Positions 34,300 through 43,957 of a DNA stretch of 64,000 bases are shown one piece after another. This DNA comes from Gammaproteobacteria bacterium (GTDB lineage: Bacteria > Pseudomonadota > Gammaproteobacteria > HK1), in assembly GCA_012103455.1 (NCBI GenBank), contig WLWT01000001.1, forward strand, positions 3,045,288 to 3,109,287, in the 5' to 3' direction. Both the position numbers and the translations under genes were made by a program. The notes under the pieces were generated by a model. The model saw nothing but the letters and a program-made list of their open reading frames with translations. It searched no databases and was not told where the DNA came from. Within the stretch, counting starts at the first letter, position 1. Each line of letters begins with the position of its first letter.

Positions 34300-34824
34300 A
34301 TGCCCAAACGGTTCCTCAAACAGTTACTGCCCAAGCCCCATGAGATTCGCGGGGATCGCACCCTAACGCGCGTCTTCGGCACACTGCTGCACAACCCCAA
34401 CCTCTGGCATCTGAACCGCGGTTCGGTGACTTGGGCAGTGTTCGTCGGCCTGCTGATGGCTTTTGTACCCATTCCGTTTCAAATGGTGTTAGCGGCGGGC
34501 GGCGCGATCTTTGTAGGCTGTAATCTCCCGGTGGCGGTGGCGATGGTATGGGTGACCAATCCGCTCACCGTAGGCCCTATCTTCTATGGTGCGTACGTGG
34601 TGGGAACGCTGCTCATCGGCGAGCCGGCAAAAGATATCGTTTTCGAAATTTCGCTCCAATGGCTGTCCACGCAATTAACAACCATCTGGCAACCGTTTTT
34701 GCTGGGATGCGTGGCCTGCGGTGTGACCGCCGCCGCGCTGGGCGCCGCTCTTGTGCACATCGCTTGGCGCATTAATGTGAGCTTGAGCTGGCGCGGGCGC
34801 CAACGTAGGCGTCCCCCCTCATAG
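34300..34824 (+). CDS. DUF2062 domain inner-membrane protein
   Basis: The product has 174 residues from the ATG at 34300, which matches the usual gammaproteobacterial start (PKRFLKQLLPKPHEIR). A TTG at 34249 is less likely. DUF2062 shows LHNPNLWHLNRGSVTWAVFVGLLMAFVPIPFQM, then WVTNPLTVGPIFYGAYVVGTLL, with about three membrane helices. Its function is not established. It is divergent from comEC and convergent with lolD. Confidence 0.88.
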   Translation: MPKRFLKQLLPKPHEIRGDRTLTRVFGTLLHNPNLWHLNRGSVTWAVFVGLLMAFVPIPFQMVLAAGGAIFVGCNLPVAVAMVWVTNPLTVGPIFYGAYVVGTLLIGEPAKDIVFEISLQWLSTQLTTIWQPFLLGCVACGVTAAALGAALVHIAWRINVSLSWRGRQRRRPPS

Positions 34825-34864
34825 CCGTTCTAGCAAAGATTTACATTCTACAGTGGACTGAACG

Positions 34865-35539
34865 CTACCTTAGGCGGCCATCGACCAGCTCCAACACCCG
34901 GTCCACGCGCTCCACCATCGCATGATCATGCGTCACCATCACCAAACTGGTGCCTTGTTCCTTATTGAGATCCAAGACCAGCTCGAACACTTGCTCGGCT
35001 GTGCGCCGGTCCAAATTGCCAGTGGGTTCATCGGCCAGAATGCAGGCCGGCCGTGTAACCAGCGCGCGGGCTAGGGCCACCCGTTGGCGTTCACCGCCGG
35101 AGAGCTGAGACGGGTGGTGCCGGCCGCGCGCAGCCAAACCGACCCGGCTAAGCAGGGCATCGGCCCGCTCGGCGGCGTCTTGTGCCGCGGCCCCACCGAT
35201 GAGAAGCGGCATAGCCACGTTCTCAAGGGCGTTAAATTCCGGTAACAGGTGATGAAACTGATACACGAAGCCGAGGGCGCGGTTGCGCAGCCGGCTAAGT
35301 GCTTTGATGCTCAACGCGCTTAAGCGCTGCCCTTCGATGAACAGCTCGCCGGCGCTAGGGGTATCCAGTCCACCCAGCAGGTGCAACAAGGTGCTCTTGC
35401 CCGACCCGGAAGCACCGACTATGCCAACCAATTCGCCGCGCCCAACTGACAGATTAAGACCGTGTAACACCTCCACGCTCAACTCGCGATGGCCGAAGGA
35501 TTTGACTAGACCGCTACAGCGAAGCGCTTCACTACTCAT
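34865..35539 (-). CDS. lolD: Lipoprotein-releasing ABC transporter ATPase LolD
   Basis: The product has 224 residues with Walker A in [21 protein letters not shown], the ABC signature [15 protein letters not shown], Walker B in [13 protein letters not shown] and the switch histidine in MVTHDHAM. It powers the release of outer-membrane lipoproteins from the inner membrane to LolA. The start overlaps the end of lolC by 8 bases, showing coupling. The [18 protein letters not shown] segment is characteristic of LolD and MacB-type ATPases. Confidence 0.95.
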   Translation of the reverse strand: MSSEALRCSGLVKSFGHRELSVEVLHGLNLSVGRGELVGIVGASGSGKSTLLHLLGGLDTPSAGELFIEGQRLSALSIKALSRLRNRALGFVYQFHHLLPEFNALENVAMPLLIGGAAAQDAAERADALLSRVGLAARGRHHPSQLSGGERQRVALARALVTRPACILADEPTGNLDRRTAEQVFELVLDLNKEQGTSLVMVTHDHAMVERVDRVLELVDGRLR

Positions 35540-36782
35540 AGCGAAGCGCTTGCGCCGGATGAGTTCTGGAGGCGCGCCAAGCGGGATAAAAAGTGGCCAG
35601 GGTAGCCAGCACGAACGTGGTGGCGGTGATGATGCTCACATCCTCCCAGCGTAGCTCGGAGGGCACTTTGGAGATGTAATAAATCTTCTCAGGCAAAAAT
35701 TTGATGCCCAGTGTTGCTTCAACCCAAGCCACCAAGCGTTCCACATTGAGTGACAACGTGATACCGCCCAGGGCGCCTATCACATTGCCGATCAAACCGA
35801 TGGCCATGCCTTGAATGACGAATATCCCCATCACCGCTCCAGGGGTGATCCCTAAAGTTAACAAGATGGCGATGTCCGCTTGCTTATCGGTGACCACCAT
35901 GATGAGGGTAGAGACGATATTGAATGCCGCCACTGCCACGATCAGCGTCAGGATGATGAACATCACCACTTTCTCGGTTTTAAGAGCAGCAAAGAAGTTC
36001 GCATGCGCACGGGTCCAGTCGCTGACGAAATATAGTCCGCCCAGCGATCGGGCTACCTCAACACTCACCGCCGGCGCCGTGTCTATGTCTTTAAGTTTCA
36101 ACCGCACGCCGGTGAAGCCCTTGGCGCCTAAGCCGAACAGACGGCCGGCGTCCTCTATATGGACCAGGGCCAGGGCGCCATCATACTGGGAGTGGCCCAC
36201 ACGGAAGATGCCAACGACGGTAAAGCGCCGCAGCCGGGGTACCACGCCAGCAGGGGTAAATCTGGCCGCAGGCGCAATCACTGTCACTTTGGAGCCGAGG
36301 ACGGCGCCCAAACGTTGCGCCAAAATCTCTCCCAGCACGATGTTGTAATGGCCAGCCTTGAGGGCCTCATAACTGCCCGATGTCATATAGTCGGGCAGAT
36401 CGTTGACCGTGGGCTCCACCTCCGGCAATAAACCCCGCACGATCGCCCCCCGCACCTTCTGGCCGTTCATCAACATGGATTGGGCGCGCACATAGGGGGC
36501 GGCAGCGAGCACCTGCGGGTGCTGCGCGGATTTCTCCGCCAGGGCCGGCCAGTTGTCCAGTTTTTTCTTATAACCTTCAACGGTCGCGTGGGCGCCCATA
36601 CCCAACACCCGGGCTTTCAATTCTTTTTGAAACCCGTTCATGACCGACAGTACAGTGATGAGCGCCGTCACGCCCACGGCTAAGCCGAGCACGGAGAACA
36701 AGCTGATAAACGAGATGAAGTTGTTGCGGCGCTCCGCCCTCACGTAGCGAAGTCCTATCCAACATGACAGCGGTCTATACAT
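35532..36782 (-). CDS. lolC: Lipoprotein-releasing system permease LolC/LolE
   Basis: The product has 416 residues. The N-terminal segment [33 protein letters not shown] is typical of LolC and LolE. A MacB-like periplasmic domain follows, then three C-terminal membrane helices ([24 protein letters not shown] and onward). Only one permease gene is present beside lolD, so the complex may be a single-type LolC homodimer or another permease lies elsewhere. An imperfect 15-bp tandem repeat (GAGGACCTGAAAGGT type) lies just upstream at 36806-36845. Confidence 0.93.
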   Translation of the reverse strand: MYRPLSCWIGLRYVRAERRNNFISFISLFSVLGLAVGVTALITVLSVMNGFQKELKARVLGMGAHATVEGYKKKLDNWPALAEKSAQHPQVLAAAPYVRAQSMLMNGQKVRGAIVRGLLPEVEPTVNDLPDYMTSGSYEALKAGHYNIVLGEILAQRLGAVLGSKVTVIAPAARFTPAGVVPRLRRFTVVGIFRVGHSQYDGALALVHIEDAGRLFGLGAKGFTGVRLKLKDIDTAPAVSVEVARSLGGLYFVSDWTRAHANFFAALKTEKVVMFIILTLIVAVAAFNIVSTLIMVVTDKQADIAILLTLGITPGAVMGIFVIQGMAIGLIGNVIGALGGITLSLNVERLVAWVEATLGIKFLPEKIYYISKVPSELRWEDVSIITATTFVLATLATFYPAWRASRTHPAQALRYE

Positions 36783-36805
36783 ACAGCGGCCTAGTAAGCG
36801 CAGGG

Positions 36806-36845
36806 CCTGAAAGATGAGGACCTGAAAGGTGAGGACCTAAAAGAG
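36806..36845. repeat. Tandem repeat, unit about 15 bp, upstream of lolC
   Basis: GGGCCTGAAAGATGA, GGACCTGAAAGGTGA and GGACCTAAAAGAGTGA follow one another in the gap between the helicase gene and lolC. Confidence 0.8.
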
Positions 36846-36883
36846 TGAGAGAGGCGATGCATGGGCGCGCATTAAAGCACAAC

Positions 36884-38776
36884 TCAAGCCCCTTTCCTCA
36901 AGGCGAAAAAGCGGCGCACATCGGCAAAGCTGCGGGTCCTGCTCATGGGCGGTAAGGCACGCATAAAGCTCTTGCCATAACCTTTGGTGACAATGCGCGG
37001 ATCGCCTAAAACCAACACGCCTGTATCGGTGCGCGAGCGGATGAGACGGCCAACCCCTTGTTTGAGGGCAATGGCCGCCTGCGGCAGTTGATGCTCGTGG
37101 AACGGATCGCGGCCATTGGCTTTCATAGTGCGCAGCCGTGCCTCCAGAACCGGATCATCGGGCGCGGCGAATGGCAGCTTATCGATGATGACACAGGATA
37201 GGGCGTCGCCACGCACATCCACCCCTTCCCAAAAGCTTGCGGTGGCTAGCAACAGGGCGTTACCCAGTTCCACGAACCGCCGTATCAGTTCGGCTTTTGA
37301 CTCATCGCCCTGTACCAGCATCGGAAACCCGGTACGCCCGCGCAGGAGTGTGGCCGCTTCGGCCATAGCCCGCCTGGAGGTAAACAGCAAAAATGCCCGC
37401 CCTTCGCTTTCCTCCAGCACCGGTACCACCGCCTCGATAAGCGCCTCGGTATGATGCTGTTCGCGCGGTTCGGGCAATGGCGCCGGTAGGTAACAAAGCG
37501 CTTGTTGGTCGTAATCGAACGGACTTGGAAATACCACCGTCTCATCGGCGGCAATACCCATGCGCGATGCGAAATGGGCGAAGGAATCGCCTATGGCCAA
37601 GGTCGCCGAGGTGAAGATCCAGGCGCTGGGATGGGCCCGCATATGGTTGGCGAAGAGTTCATCGACCTCCAAAGGCGCGCTACGCCAGCTAAAACCGCGC
37701 GGGTGCGCCTCCACCCAACGCACCGTGTTGTCCGGACAGTCTTCGCTCAGCAAACGAAGGCGCCCGCGAGCGTCGATGGCCCGGCGCAAACAGGCACTCA
37801 ACTCGCCACCCCCGTCGTCCGTTTGCACGGTCTCGATGAGCCCCTCAAGCGCCGCAGCCAGGCGTTGCATGGCGTCTTGAATAGCGGGGAGATCCTTGCT
37901 CTGCTCCCACGAGCCCTGCATGTCCTCAGCCAAGCGCAGACGGGTCACGGCGATAGCCTCGCGCAGTGCCCGCGTTGCTTTCGCGCATGCCCCTGAATCG
38001 CCGCCACCCTCAGCGACCGCCCGCTCAGCGTCATCGGCCAATTCGCGCAACTGACCGGCCGATAAGGATTCGCCAAAAAAACGGGTGGCCACCTCCGGCA
38101 ATTGATGGGCCTCATCAAAGATGACGCAATCGGCGCTTGGTAGCAGTTCTCCCACACCTTCATCGCGTAATGCCATATCGGCAAAGAACAAGTGGTGGTT
38201 GACCACCACAATATGCGCCTCCATGGCGGCACGCCGGGCTTTGACCACGTGGCATTCATCGAAGTGCGCGCATTCTTGACCCAAGCAATTATCCGCGCTG
38301 GAAGTCACCAACCGTTGTACCAGCGCGTCCTCTGGGATCCCCGGCAACTCGGCCATATCCCCTGCCTGGGTGATCCCGGCCCATTCGCGGATGCGCTGCA
38401 GATGAGTGGCCAATAGCGGATCGGTGACGCCCTGCCCCTGCGCCACGTGCAGGCGGTGCAGGCACAGATAATTAGCCCGGCCCTTGAGCAGCACGACTTT
38501 TACCGGCTGGCCCAACACTAGGCGCACCAAGGGCAAGTCCTTGTCGAATAGTTGATCTTGCAGGTTACGGGTGCCGGTGGAAATGATGACCCGCGCACCC
38601 GATGCGAGGGCAGGCAGCAGATAGGCAATGGTTTTACCCGTGCCCGTACCCGTCTCACAGATAAGCGTGGCGCGGGTGTCTATGGCCCGCGCCACAGCCG
38701 CCGCCATCTCCCGTTGCTGCCACCGCGGCTCAAAATTGTCGATGACCTTGGCCGTCGCGCCACCGGGGCCTAGCAA
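36884..38776 (-). CDS. yoaA: YoaA/DinG-type Fe-S DNA helicase
   Basis: The product has 630 residues from a TTG at 38776; no ATG or GTG lies between it and the upstream in-frame stop. Walker A is ETGTGTGKTIAYLLPAL, the DEAH box is VIFDEAHQLPE, and four cysteines lie in YLCLHRL and NCLGQECAHFDEC, expected to hold a 4Fe-4S cluster as in XPD-like helicases. The C-terminal helicase motif is GVGRLIRSRTDTGVLVLGDPR. The protein would unwind 5'-tailed DNA during repair. The length (about 630) fits YoaA better than the longer DinG. Confidence 0.92.
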   Translation of the reverse strand: MLGPGGATAKVIDNFEPRWQQREMAAAVARAIDTRATLICETGTGTGKTIAYLLPALASGARVIISTGTRNLQDQLFDKDLPLVRLVLGQPVKVVLLKGRANYLCLHRLHVAQGQGVTDPLLATHLQRIREWAGITQAGDMAELPGIPEDALVQRLVTSSADNCLGQECAHFDECHVVKARRAAMEAHIVVVNHHLFFADMALRDEGVGELLPSADCVIFDEAHQLPEVATRFFGESLSAGQLRELADDAERAVAEGGGDSGACAKATRALREAIAVTRLRLAEDMQGSWEQSKDLPAIQDAMQRLAAALEGLIETVQTDDGGGELSACLRRAIDARGRLRLLSEDCPDNTVRWVEAHPRGFSWRSAPLEVDELFANHMRAHPSAWIFTSATLAIGDSFAHFASRMGIAADETVVFPSPFDYDQQALCYLPAPLPEPREQHHTEALIEAVVPVLEESEGRAFLLFTSRRAMAEAATLLRGRTGFPMLVQGDESKAELIRRFVELGNALLLATASFWEGVDVRGDALSCVIIDKLPFAAPDDPVLEARLRTMKANGRDPFHEHQLPQAAIALKQGVGRLIRSRTDTGVLVLGDPRIVTKGYGKSFMRALPPMSRTRSFADVRRFFALRKGA

Positions 38777-38841
38777 TGGGTACGGATCGGCGTTGATGGG
38801 CCTACTCCCAGTCGAAGAGTGAGTCCCCTATCGTACGCAAG

Positions 38842-39309
38842 TCAGTATCCGTCTGCCCTGCGCTCACCGATCAGGGTTTGTCCGTGTTGCTTAAATAGCC
38901 ATCGCCGCAGACGCCAGGCCAACGCCTCGTTCAAGTCTGTTTGCCAATAAACCAAGGCATAAGTTCTATTCGCCGAGCGCAGCCGTGCCACCATCAAGGG
39001 GCCGGTGAGCACGGGCGGGAGCACGGCGTCTAGTAGCACACGGTGTCCGTTTGCATATATGACGGCGGGCGCGTCGCCAATGGCCAGCGCCTGCATCGCG
39101 TTACCCGCATCGCGAAAGCCATGCAAACGCAGCGCCCTAATACAGCTAAGTGCTACCAACCCTAACCCTGGCAAGCGGATGGCCGGAGGCAGTTCCGCGT
39201 ACAGCAAACACGCACCCGCGAAGGCGTGTAAAACCCCTATTAACATGCTCAATGCCATGGAGGGTGGAATAACCACCCAATTACCGGCTGATTGCTTTGC
39301 TGGTCCCAT
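38842..39309 (-). CDS. YgfX/CptA-like inner-membrane protein
   Basis: The product has 155 residues. Two hydrophobic helices near the N-terminus (SMLIGVLHAFAGACLLYAEL and IRLPGLGLVALSCIRALRL) are followed by a soluble part ending AWRLRRWLFKQHGQ. This matches the layout of YgfX (CptA), the membrane partner encoded beside sdhE in many gammaproteobacteria. Here sdhE is 14 kb away, although an SdhAF4-like gene is adjacent. The assignment rests on topology and weak similarity. Confidence 0.55.
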   Translation of the reverse strand: MGPAKQSAGNWVVIPPSMALSMLIGVLHAFAGACLLYAELPPAIRLPGLGLVALSCIRALRLHGFRDAGNAMQALAIGDAPAVIYANGHRVLLDAVLPPVLTGPLMVARLRSANRTYALVYWQTDLNEALAWRLRRWLFKQHGQTLIGERRADGY

Positions 39310-39465
39310 GTCTTGCCCCGGGAATCATGCGCCACCCAGCAGCCTGCCTGTCCGCAAAGGCCGGTTCAACACCACCACTCACCACTGCCCCACGGTAGCG
39401 CTTGAGTCCTACAAGTCAGCCGCGCATACTCTTACCGCACTGCAACATTCAGCGTTGTTCGGGCA

Positions 39466-39648
39466 ATGTCCGAAGATGATGTAAAAGCCAAAGACGAAGG
39501 GGTTAGGGACGGCGCATGGGACAAGAAGCCCCAAGGTACGCAAGGCGCAGACCGAAGCCAAGCAATATCGGAGATCGGTGGCCCCACTGGGCCTGAGCCG
39601 ACCCGCTATGGCGATTGGGAACGCAAAGGCCGGTGCATAGATTTTTGA
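39466..39648 (+). CDS. Succinate dehydrogenase assembly factor 4-like protein (DUF1674)
   Basis: The product has 60 residues. The C-terminal signature GGPTGPEPTRYGDWERKGRC is the hallmark of the SdhAF4/DUF1674 family, here ending IDF. The first 35 residues are polar and low-complexity, as is usual. The eukaryotic family member binds flavinated SdhA and promotes its assembly with SdhB. The location, in the neighbourhood of sdhCDAB though separated by the accessory island, supports the same role. The ATG at 39466 is the natural start. Confidence 0.88.
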   Translation: MSEDDVKAKDEGVRDGAWDKKPQGTQGADRSQAISEIGGPTGPEPTRYGDWERKGRCIDF

Positions 39649-39800
39649 GCCGAACGTTACGGGCCGCCGGTTTAATCTCAGGGCGAGTTTGCTCCGGGCG
39701 AAATTAGTTTATAGAGATTATCAAGTCAACTCCAAGTCTGAACATCCTCCCCCGCAACCGGTAAATTACTCCACACCTAGGAACATAACGAGACAGGCGT

Positions 39801-40103
39801 TTGAACTTTCGCGAAGTGATTAACACTACCGTCGGTCTGGAACTGCACCCGGAGAAAACTCGACGGCGATGGCGAACCGGTGGCGAGTTCCTGATCGCCA
39901 TAGATCCCTCCTGCACGCGCGTGCGCGGTGGTAACGGGCTTGCGTATGCTGAGACATTGTTCGAGCGCATTCTCGCGCAACCAGGGACGCGGCTGCCCTC
40001 CGACCGTCGCTTTGCGACACGCGCCCGTACCGCGAATAACAGGGTCAGCGTCGCCAAGATCCTGTTCGATGAATTGCAAGGCTTGCTGGCCGGACTCGAT
40101 TGA
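39801..40103 (+). pseudogene. C-terminal fragment of a malate/L-lactate dehydrogenase (Ldh2 family)
   Basis: The frame of about 100 residues includes GGEFLIAIDPS, ERILAQPGTRLPSDRRFATRAR and VSVAKILFDELQGLLAG, the typical C-terminus of the YlbC/Ldh2-type malate, lactate or ureidoglycolate dehydrogenases (whole proteins have about 340-360 residues). The NAD-binding core is missing upstream, where 39649-39800 has no coding signal. This looks like a scar at the edge of the accessory island. Confidence 0.68.
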
Positions 40104-40136
40104 GCTGTGCGGATCGGCCGACCTTCAAAGGGCCGT

Positions 40137-41420
40137 CTAAAGTTCTGATAGATCGACGTTCACGGTCCCGACCCGATTCAGGTCCAGAAGCCGCTGAAGC
40201 GAGATGCGGTATCCCGCCTGCTCGGCGTACATGTAGTCGGGCGTCGCCCAATCAAGTTTATCGACCACGAGCGCCCGCCCCTCAGCCGGCGCGCTTGCGT
40301 TTTCGTCACCCTCGAGCACGGTCACATCCGGGAAATGTGTTCTGAACAGGTTATGGATAGTGCGCTCCCGAAAGCCCTGTAACCTGACCCCGACGACATC
40401 GCTCAACGTATGTGTGAGTTCCCGAATGTGTTGCAACGCCGCCGGTAATGCGAGTTCCGTCACATCACGATGCTGCTGCCTCTGCGGTCTAAGTCCGTGC
40501 CACAACACTTGCCTGCGTCTGAGTTCGAGTGCGAGAAGCCAGTCCCTAGCGTGTTTAGCGCGCGCGATCTCGAGGTCCAGACGCGCATGAAGAAAGTGAT
40601 CGATCAGGCCACGCAACTCAGCAAGTTTCGTGACTGGAACCTTGGTTGCACCGCTGTCTTGCAGTGCCGCCAGCACAATGGATTCGAGTTGATTGCGCAT
40701 CTCGTCACCGATCACGTGCAACCGCATGCTCCAATTTGCGCGCTCACCCCGCCGGTACTCAGGCTTGATGACTGCGTGCTCGCGATAGAACGGTTCGAGT
40801 TCAAAAGCCACGCGCCCGTAGCGGGATACGCGGTACATCCACAGATGATAGAAATAGGCGCCCCGCCGGATCAGTTCCTGACAACGCAGCAGCACGTCTT
40901 TGCGAAACACAGCCTGCTCTGGAAACAAAACGTGGCGTAACACGAATTCTACCAGTGCTACGGGTACATCAGGGCCGAAGACAACGGGCTCCGACAACCC
41001 GACGAAGTAGCGATACAGCTCCTTGTCCGCCTCATCGTCGTAGGCCATCCAGTCCGCATAGATCGCGACGAGATCCGGCTCGCGCTCCAGGCGCTCCACA
41101 TACCCGAACAGTGCTTGCGGCACGATGAAGTCGTCGTCGGCGTGTACAACGACGTATTTGCCCCGGGCGTTGTGCACGGCGTTGATGATCCCCCCCGCGA
41201 GCGACGCCGCGTACGGGTGCCGACAGTAGCGAACGAACGGCGCGACACGCGCGCGCTCGGCCACGACCTGGGCGGTGTGATCGGACGACATGTTGTCCGC
41301 GACGACAATCTCGAACGGCACGCCGAATTGCTGTAGCGCGCAAAGGCGCTCCAGCGTGTATGCGAGCAAGTCGGCCCGGTCACCGGTTGGCATGCACAGG
41401 CTCAGCAGCGGATCTGTCAT
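40137..41420 (-). CDS. Family 2 glycosyltransferase with a long C-terminal extension
   Basis: The product has 427 residues. The N-terminal GT-A domain has LSLCMPTGDRADLLAYTLERL, VADNMSSDHTAQVV and the metal-binding acidic cluster in VVHADDDFIVPQALFG. The C-terminal ~200 residues contain a region with helical Arg/Glu segments and a final stretch (YMYAEQAGYRISLQRLLDLN) that I do not recognise. It would transfer a sugar from a nucleotide-sugar to a glycan or small acceptor. It lies 43 bases after the sulfotransferase-methyltransferase gene on the same strand. Confidence 0.85.
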   Translation of the reverse strand: MTDPLLSLCMPTGDRADLLAYTLERLCALQQFGVPFEIVVADNMSSDHTAQVVAERARVAPFVRYCRHPYAASLAGGIINAVHNARGKYVVVHADDDFIVPQALFGYVERLEREPDLVAIYADWMAYDDEADKELYRYFVGLSEPVVFGPDVPVALVEFVLRHVLFPEQAVFRKDVLLRCQELIRRGAYFYHLWMYRVSRYGRVAFELEPFYREHAVIKPEYRRGERANWSMRLHVIGDEMRNQLESIVLAALQDSGATKVPVTKLAELRGLIDHFLHARLDLEIARAKHARDWLLALELRRRQVLWHGLRPQRQQHRDVTELALPAALQHIRELTHTLSDVVGVRLQGFRERTIHNLFRTHFPDVTVLEGDENASAPAEGRALVVDKLDWATPDYMYAEQAGYRISLQRLLDLNRVGTVNVDLSEL

Positions 41421-41463
41421 CGGTCACCTTGTGAACGACCGCGCTGCAACGCGACGTACTTCA

Positions 41464-42855
41464 TCATGGCTTGCGTCCCCGCACGTTCAGGCTGATGAGG
41501 TTGCCCGCCATGCGATACGCGCTGTAATCATCGAACAGTCCGAACTCCTGCACCCGCTCTAACTGGTGAAAGCCGGTGCGTTCCAGATAGGCCGCGAGAA
41601 TGCCGGCGGTAAAGCCGGTCTTATGAAAGTCGAAGGTATCTTCCTGGCCACCGTAGAGCGTGCGCATCAACAGGTTCTTGAGGCCCAGTTCCGCCTGTGG
41701 ATGCACCAGCAGCTGCGAGACGACCTCGAGGTCTGGAACACTGATGAGCACTTCACCGTTTGGCGCTAGCACGCGATGCCATTCGCGTAACGTGCCGACG
41801 ATTTCTGCATGGCTCACATGTTCCAATACGTGGCTTGCATAGATGGCCGCGACCGAGTTGTCGGGAAACGCGGACAGGTCCGTGCAATTCCCGATGAAGT
41901 CCACATCGGGACTCGATTGAATGTTGAAGATTTGCCAACCGTCTTTGCGCTGCGTTCCGCCGATGTGCAGACGCAGCGGTGTGCCGCTGCGCAGCCACTT
42001 ATCGATCCCGGCGCGGGTCACGGCGCCATCGGTGCCTGAGTCCAAGCTCGTCCGGTATCCGAACAGCTCACACAGCTCACGTGTCTTGCTCGTGATCAGC
42101 GCATAGGCGAGTCTCTCGGCGCTGTTTTGTTCCCATTCGTAAGCCTGCCCTTTGAAGTTGACCTGATGGGAATTCACAGCCGCGATGGCCGGCACAGTGC
42201 CGGCCATCGCCTCAACCTTGCGGGCAACCGAAACATCGGACGCCGCGATGGCCTCGCGAACCGCTTGCAGCGGGCGTTTCAGCTGCAACTGAGCGAGCAC
42301 CGACAACATGCTGGCCATGGGCTGCGATTTGACATCCTCGAAGCGCAGCACAGAGAACGACTTGAACTGATCGGCGTGTTCGAGAACGGTCCGGTAATAG
42401 AGCACGTGATCGTCAATACGATCCAACCCTTCGTGACCAGGCAGGTATTCACTGCCGCGTTGGATGTACTCGATAAACGGCGCCGGCGCCTCGACGATGC
42501 CATATGCATTGAAGCCGGCATTCTTCATGCGCCGCCACCACGAGTACAGCGCATCGCGTGGATCGCGCGTCATCAGAATCACGTGATGCTCATGCAGATC
42601 ATCGAGCTGCGTGCGGTGACTCCACTCGACGGCGATGTCTTCTTTGAACCAGAATTCGCGCGTGCGCCCAAATACTGGCAGGTGCTTGAGTAAGTCGGTG
42701 TATTCGTGATCGGTGACAACGGACGTATCGTCGACGTCCTGCCAGAACGGACCCCGATCAGTTCGGAACACCCGCACTCCGAGTTCGAGCAACGCATTCA
42801 GCACGAGCGTGACGCCGTTTGGGCTGCGAGGAGATGCGATCAGAGCTTTTGCCAT
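41464..42855 (-). CDS. Sulfotransferase-SAM methyltransferase fusion
   Basis: The product has 463 residues. Residues about 1-230 are sulfotransferase-like, with an N-terminal ASPRSPNGVTLVLNALLEL that matches the phosphosulfate-binding loop position, HHVILMTRDPRDALYSWW for the 3'-phosphate site, and VLRFEDVKSQP. Residues about 280-460 are a class I methyltransferase, with RLHIGGTQRKDGWQIFNI, DLSAFPDNSVAAIYASHVLEHV and WHRVLAPNGEVLISVPDLE. One protein could thus sulfate and methylate the same or neighbouring groups. It is divergent from the phosphoramidate-type genes and precedes the glycosyltransferase, so a sugar acceptor is plausible. PAPS supply is not evident. Confidence 0.8.
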   Translation of the reverse strand: MAKALIASPRSPNGVTLVLNALLELGVRVFRTDRGPFWQDVDDTSVVTDHEYTDLLKHLPVFGRTREFWFKEDIAVEWSHRTQLDDLHEHHVILMTRDPRDALYSWWRRMKNAGFNAYGIVEAPAPFIEYIQRGSEYLPGHEGLDRIDDHVLYYRTVLEHADQFKSFSVLRFEDVKSQPMASMLSVLAQLQLKRPLQAVREAIAASDVSVARKVEAMAGTVPAIAAVNSHQVNFKGQAYEWEQNSAERLAYALITSKTRELCELFGYRTSLDSGTDGAVTRAGIDKWLRSGTPLRLHIGGTQRKDGWQIFNIQSSPDVDFIGNCTDLSAFPDNSVAAIYASHVLEHVSHAEIVGTLREWHRVLAPNGEVLISVPDLEVVSQLLVHPQAELGLKNLLMRTLYGGQEDTFDFHKTGFTAGILAAYLERTGFHQLERVQEFGLFDDYSAYRMAGNLISLNVRGRKP

Positions 42856-42929
42856 CCAGCATTGTACCCATATCGATTGACGACGACATTGCGGATAAAG
42901 CCACCGGAACGGATCTCACGCACCACCCG

Positions 42930-43534
42930 TCTCATCGTTGAGTTGAACATCGAGCGTGGGCTAACTCTTCGAGTAGCCGACCGTAAACGGCTTCAGCAAG
43001 ACAGTCCCACTTGCCGATGTCCATCAATCAGAATCCCCCGATCGTCAGCAAACCTAGCCTACTCCACGTAAGTACAGCGCCCCCTGCGGGTGACCTCCTT
43101 CGCCCGTTCCAGCATCTTATCCACCTCGTTGAGATAACTATTGTTTAGCAACGGTGACAGCATACCGCCCTGGGGAACACCGCGCTGACCACTGGCTTTC
43201 AGGATGCGCTTGAGCAATGTCAGAATGCACGCATCGCTAATGCGGCCCGCCACTTTTCCTAATAGGATGTCATGGCGAACCGTGCCGCAATCCAACGCCA
43301 AGTCCACGTCAATGACGCGAGTCTTGTTCTGTACAATCGCTGCGGCAACCCGTTCTACCGCCTGATGAGCCGTTCGCTTGGGCCGATAACCGCCATCGCA
43401 TGGGCCGCTTGCAACGTTTCCCACTTGCGTAAATGGACGTGTACAGGCCCCAAAAACATCAGGCATTATCAGCCTTCGCCTTGAGGTATATCTTTCCCTC
43501 TCAGCTCCTGCAGATTGATGGACGCTTTTGTCAT
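42930..43534 (-). pseudogene. Decayed group II intron reverse transcriptase/maturase
   Basis: The original start is at 43534 (TKASINLQELRGK, then a shifted IYLKAKAD). Fragments follow in several frames: VHLRKWETLQAAHAMA, GGYRPKRTAHQAVERVAAAI, RVIDVDL, the catalytic-region RGVPQGGMLSPLL, YLNEVDKMLERAKEVTRRGR, then a stop before ARFADD and WDCLAEAVYGRLLEELA. This is the group II intron RT order, but with several frameshifts, a stop and a loss of about 70 residues in the middle. It can no longer be functional. It lies between the two divergent halves of the island. Confidence 0.85.
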
Positions 43535-43835
43535 CTCGCCCCTGCCTCCACCTCCATTGTCGAAGAATTATCAGCAGTAGGGTGCCTTCGCCCTATGGTT
43601 GCGGGCTCGGTCTTCGAGGCCACCTATGCGTTCACTCGCGTTACGGCTCGATAACTCGCAATCTCCCTAAGAGAGATTGTGTCGATAGGCTTCAGGACTT
43701 GGGTTTCCCACCCCCCTGCTATCCAAGCTACGGGGTTGCTGATTATTACTCCGGCAGGATTGACTCCTGCTGAACAGGCCAGCCTTAGCTGGACATACAA
43801 CCGGTCGTGATGTGTTACATTCCCGCCAGGCCCCG
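43535..43835 (-). other. Structured leader of the decayed group II intron
   Basis: Immediately 5' of the RT relic, the minus strand reads a series of short hairpins: CCAGC-TAAG-GCTGG at 43792-43779, GCAGGA-GTCAA-TCCTGC at 43770-43754, then further paired blocks up to CTCGAAGACCGAG. Strong hairpins in this position fit intron RNA domains upstream of the reverse transcriptase. The exact intron 5' boundary was not identified. Confidence 0.45.
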
Positions 43836-43957
43836 ACGCGTTGACAGACGTCTTGTATCGAGAATTGCGCACTGCGCACGCACAGCCCCGTCGGACCGCT
43901 GGTCACGTCTCGCCGACCGGCATCTCGCTACATCGTACAATCTGAGGAACACGCGCA

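Noticed and set aside
42856..42940. Short minus-strand frame of 32 residues upstream of the sulfotransferase fusion
   Set aside because: It lies between the intron relic and the gene start with no ribosome-binding site; more likely leader sequence than a gene.
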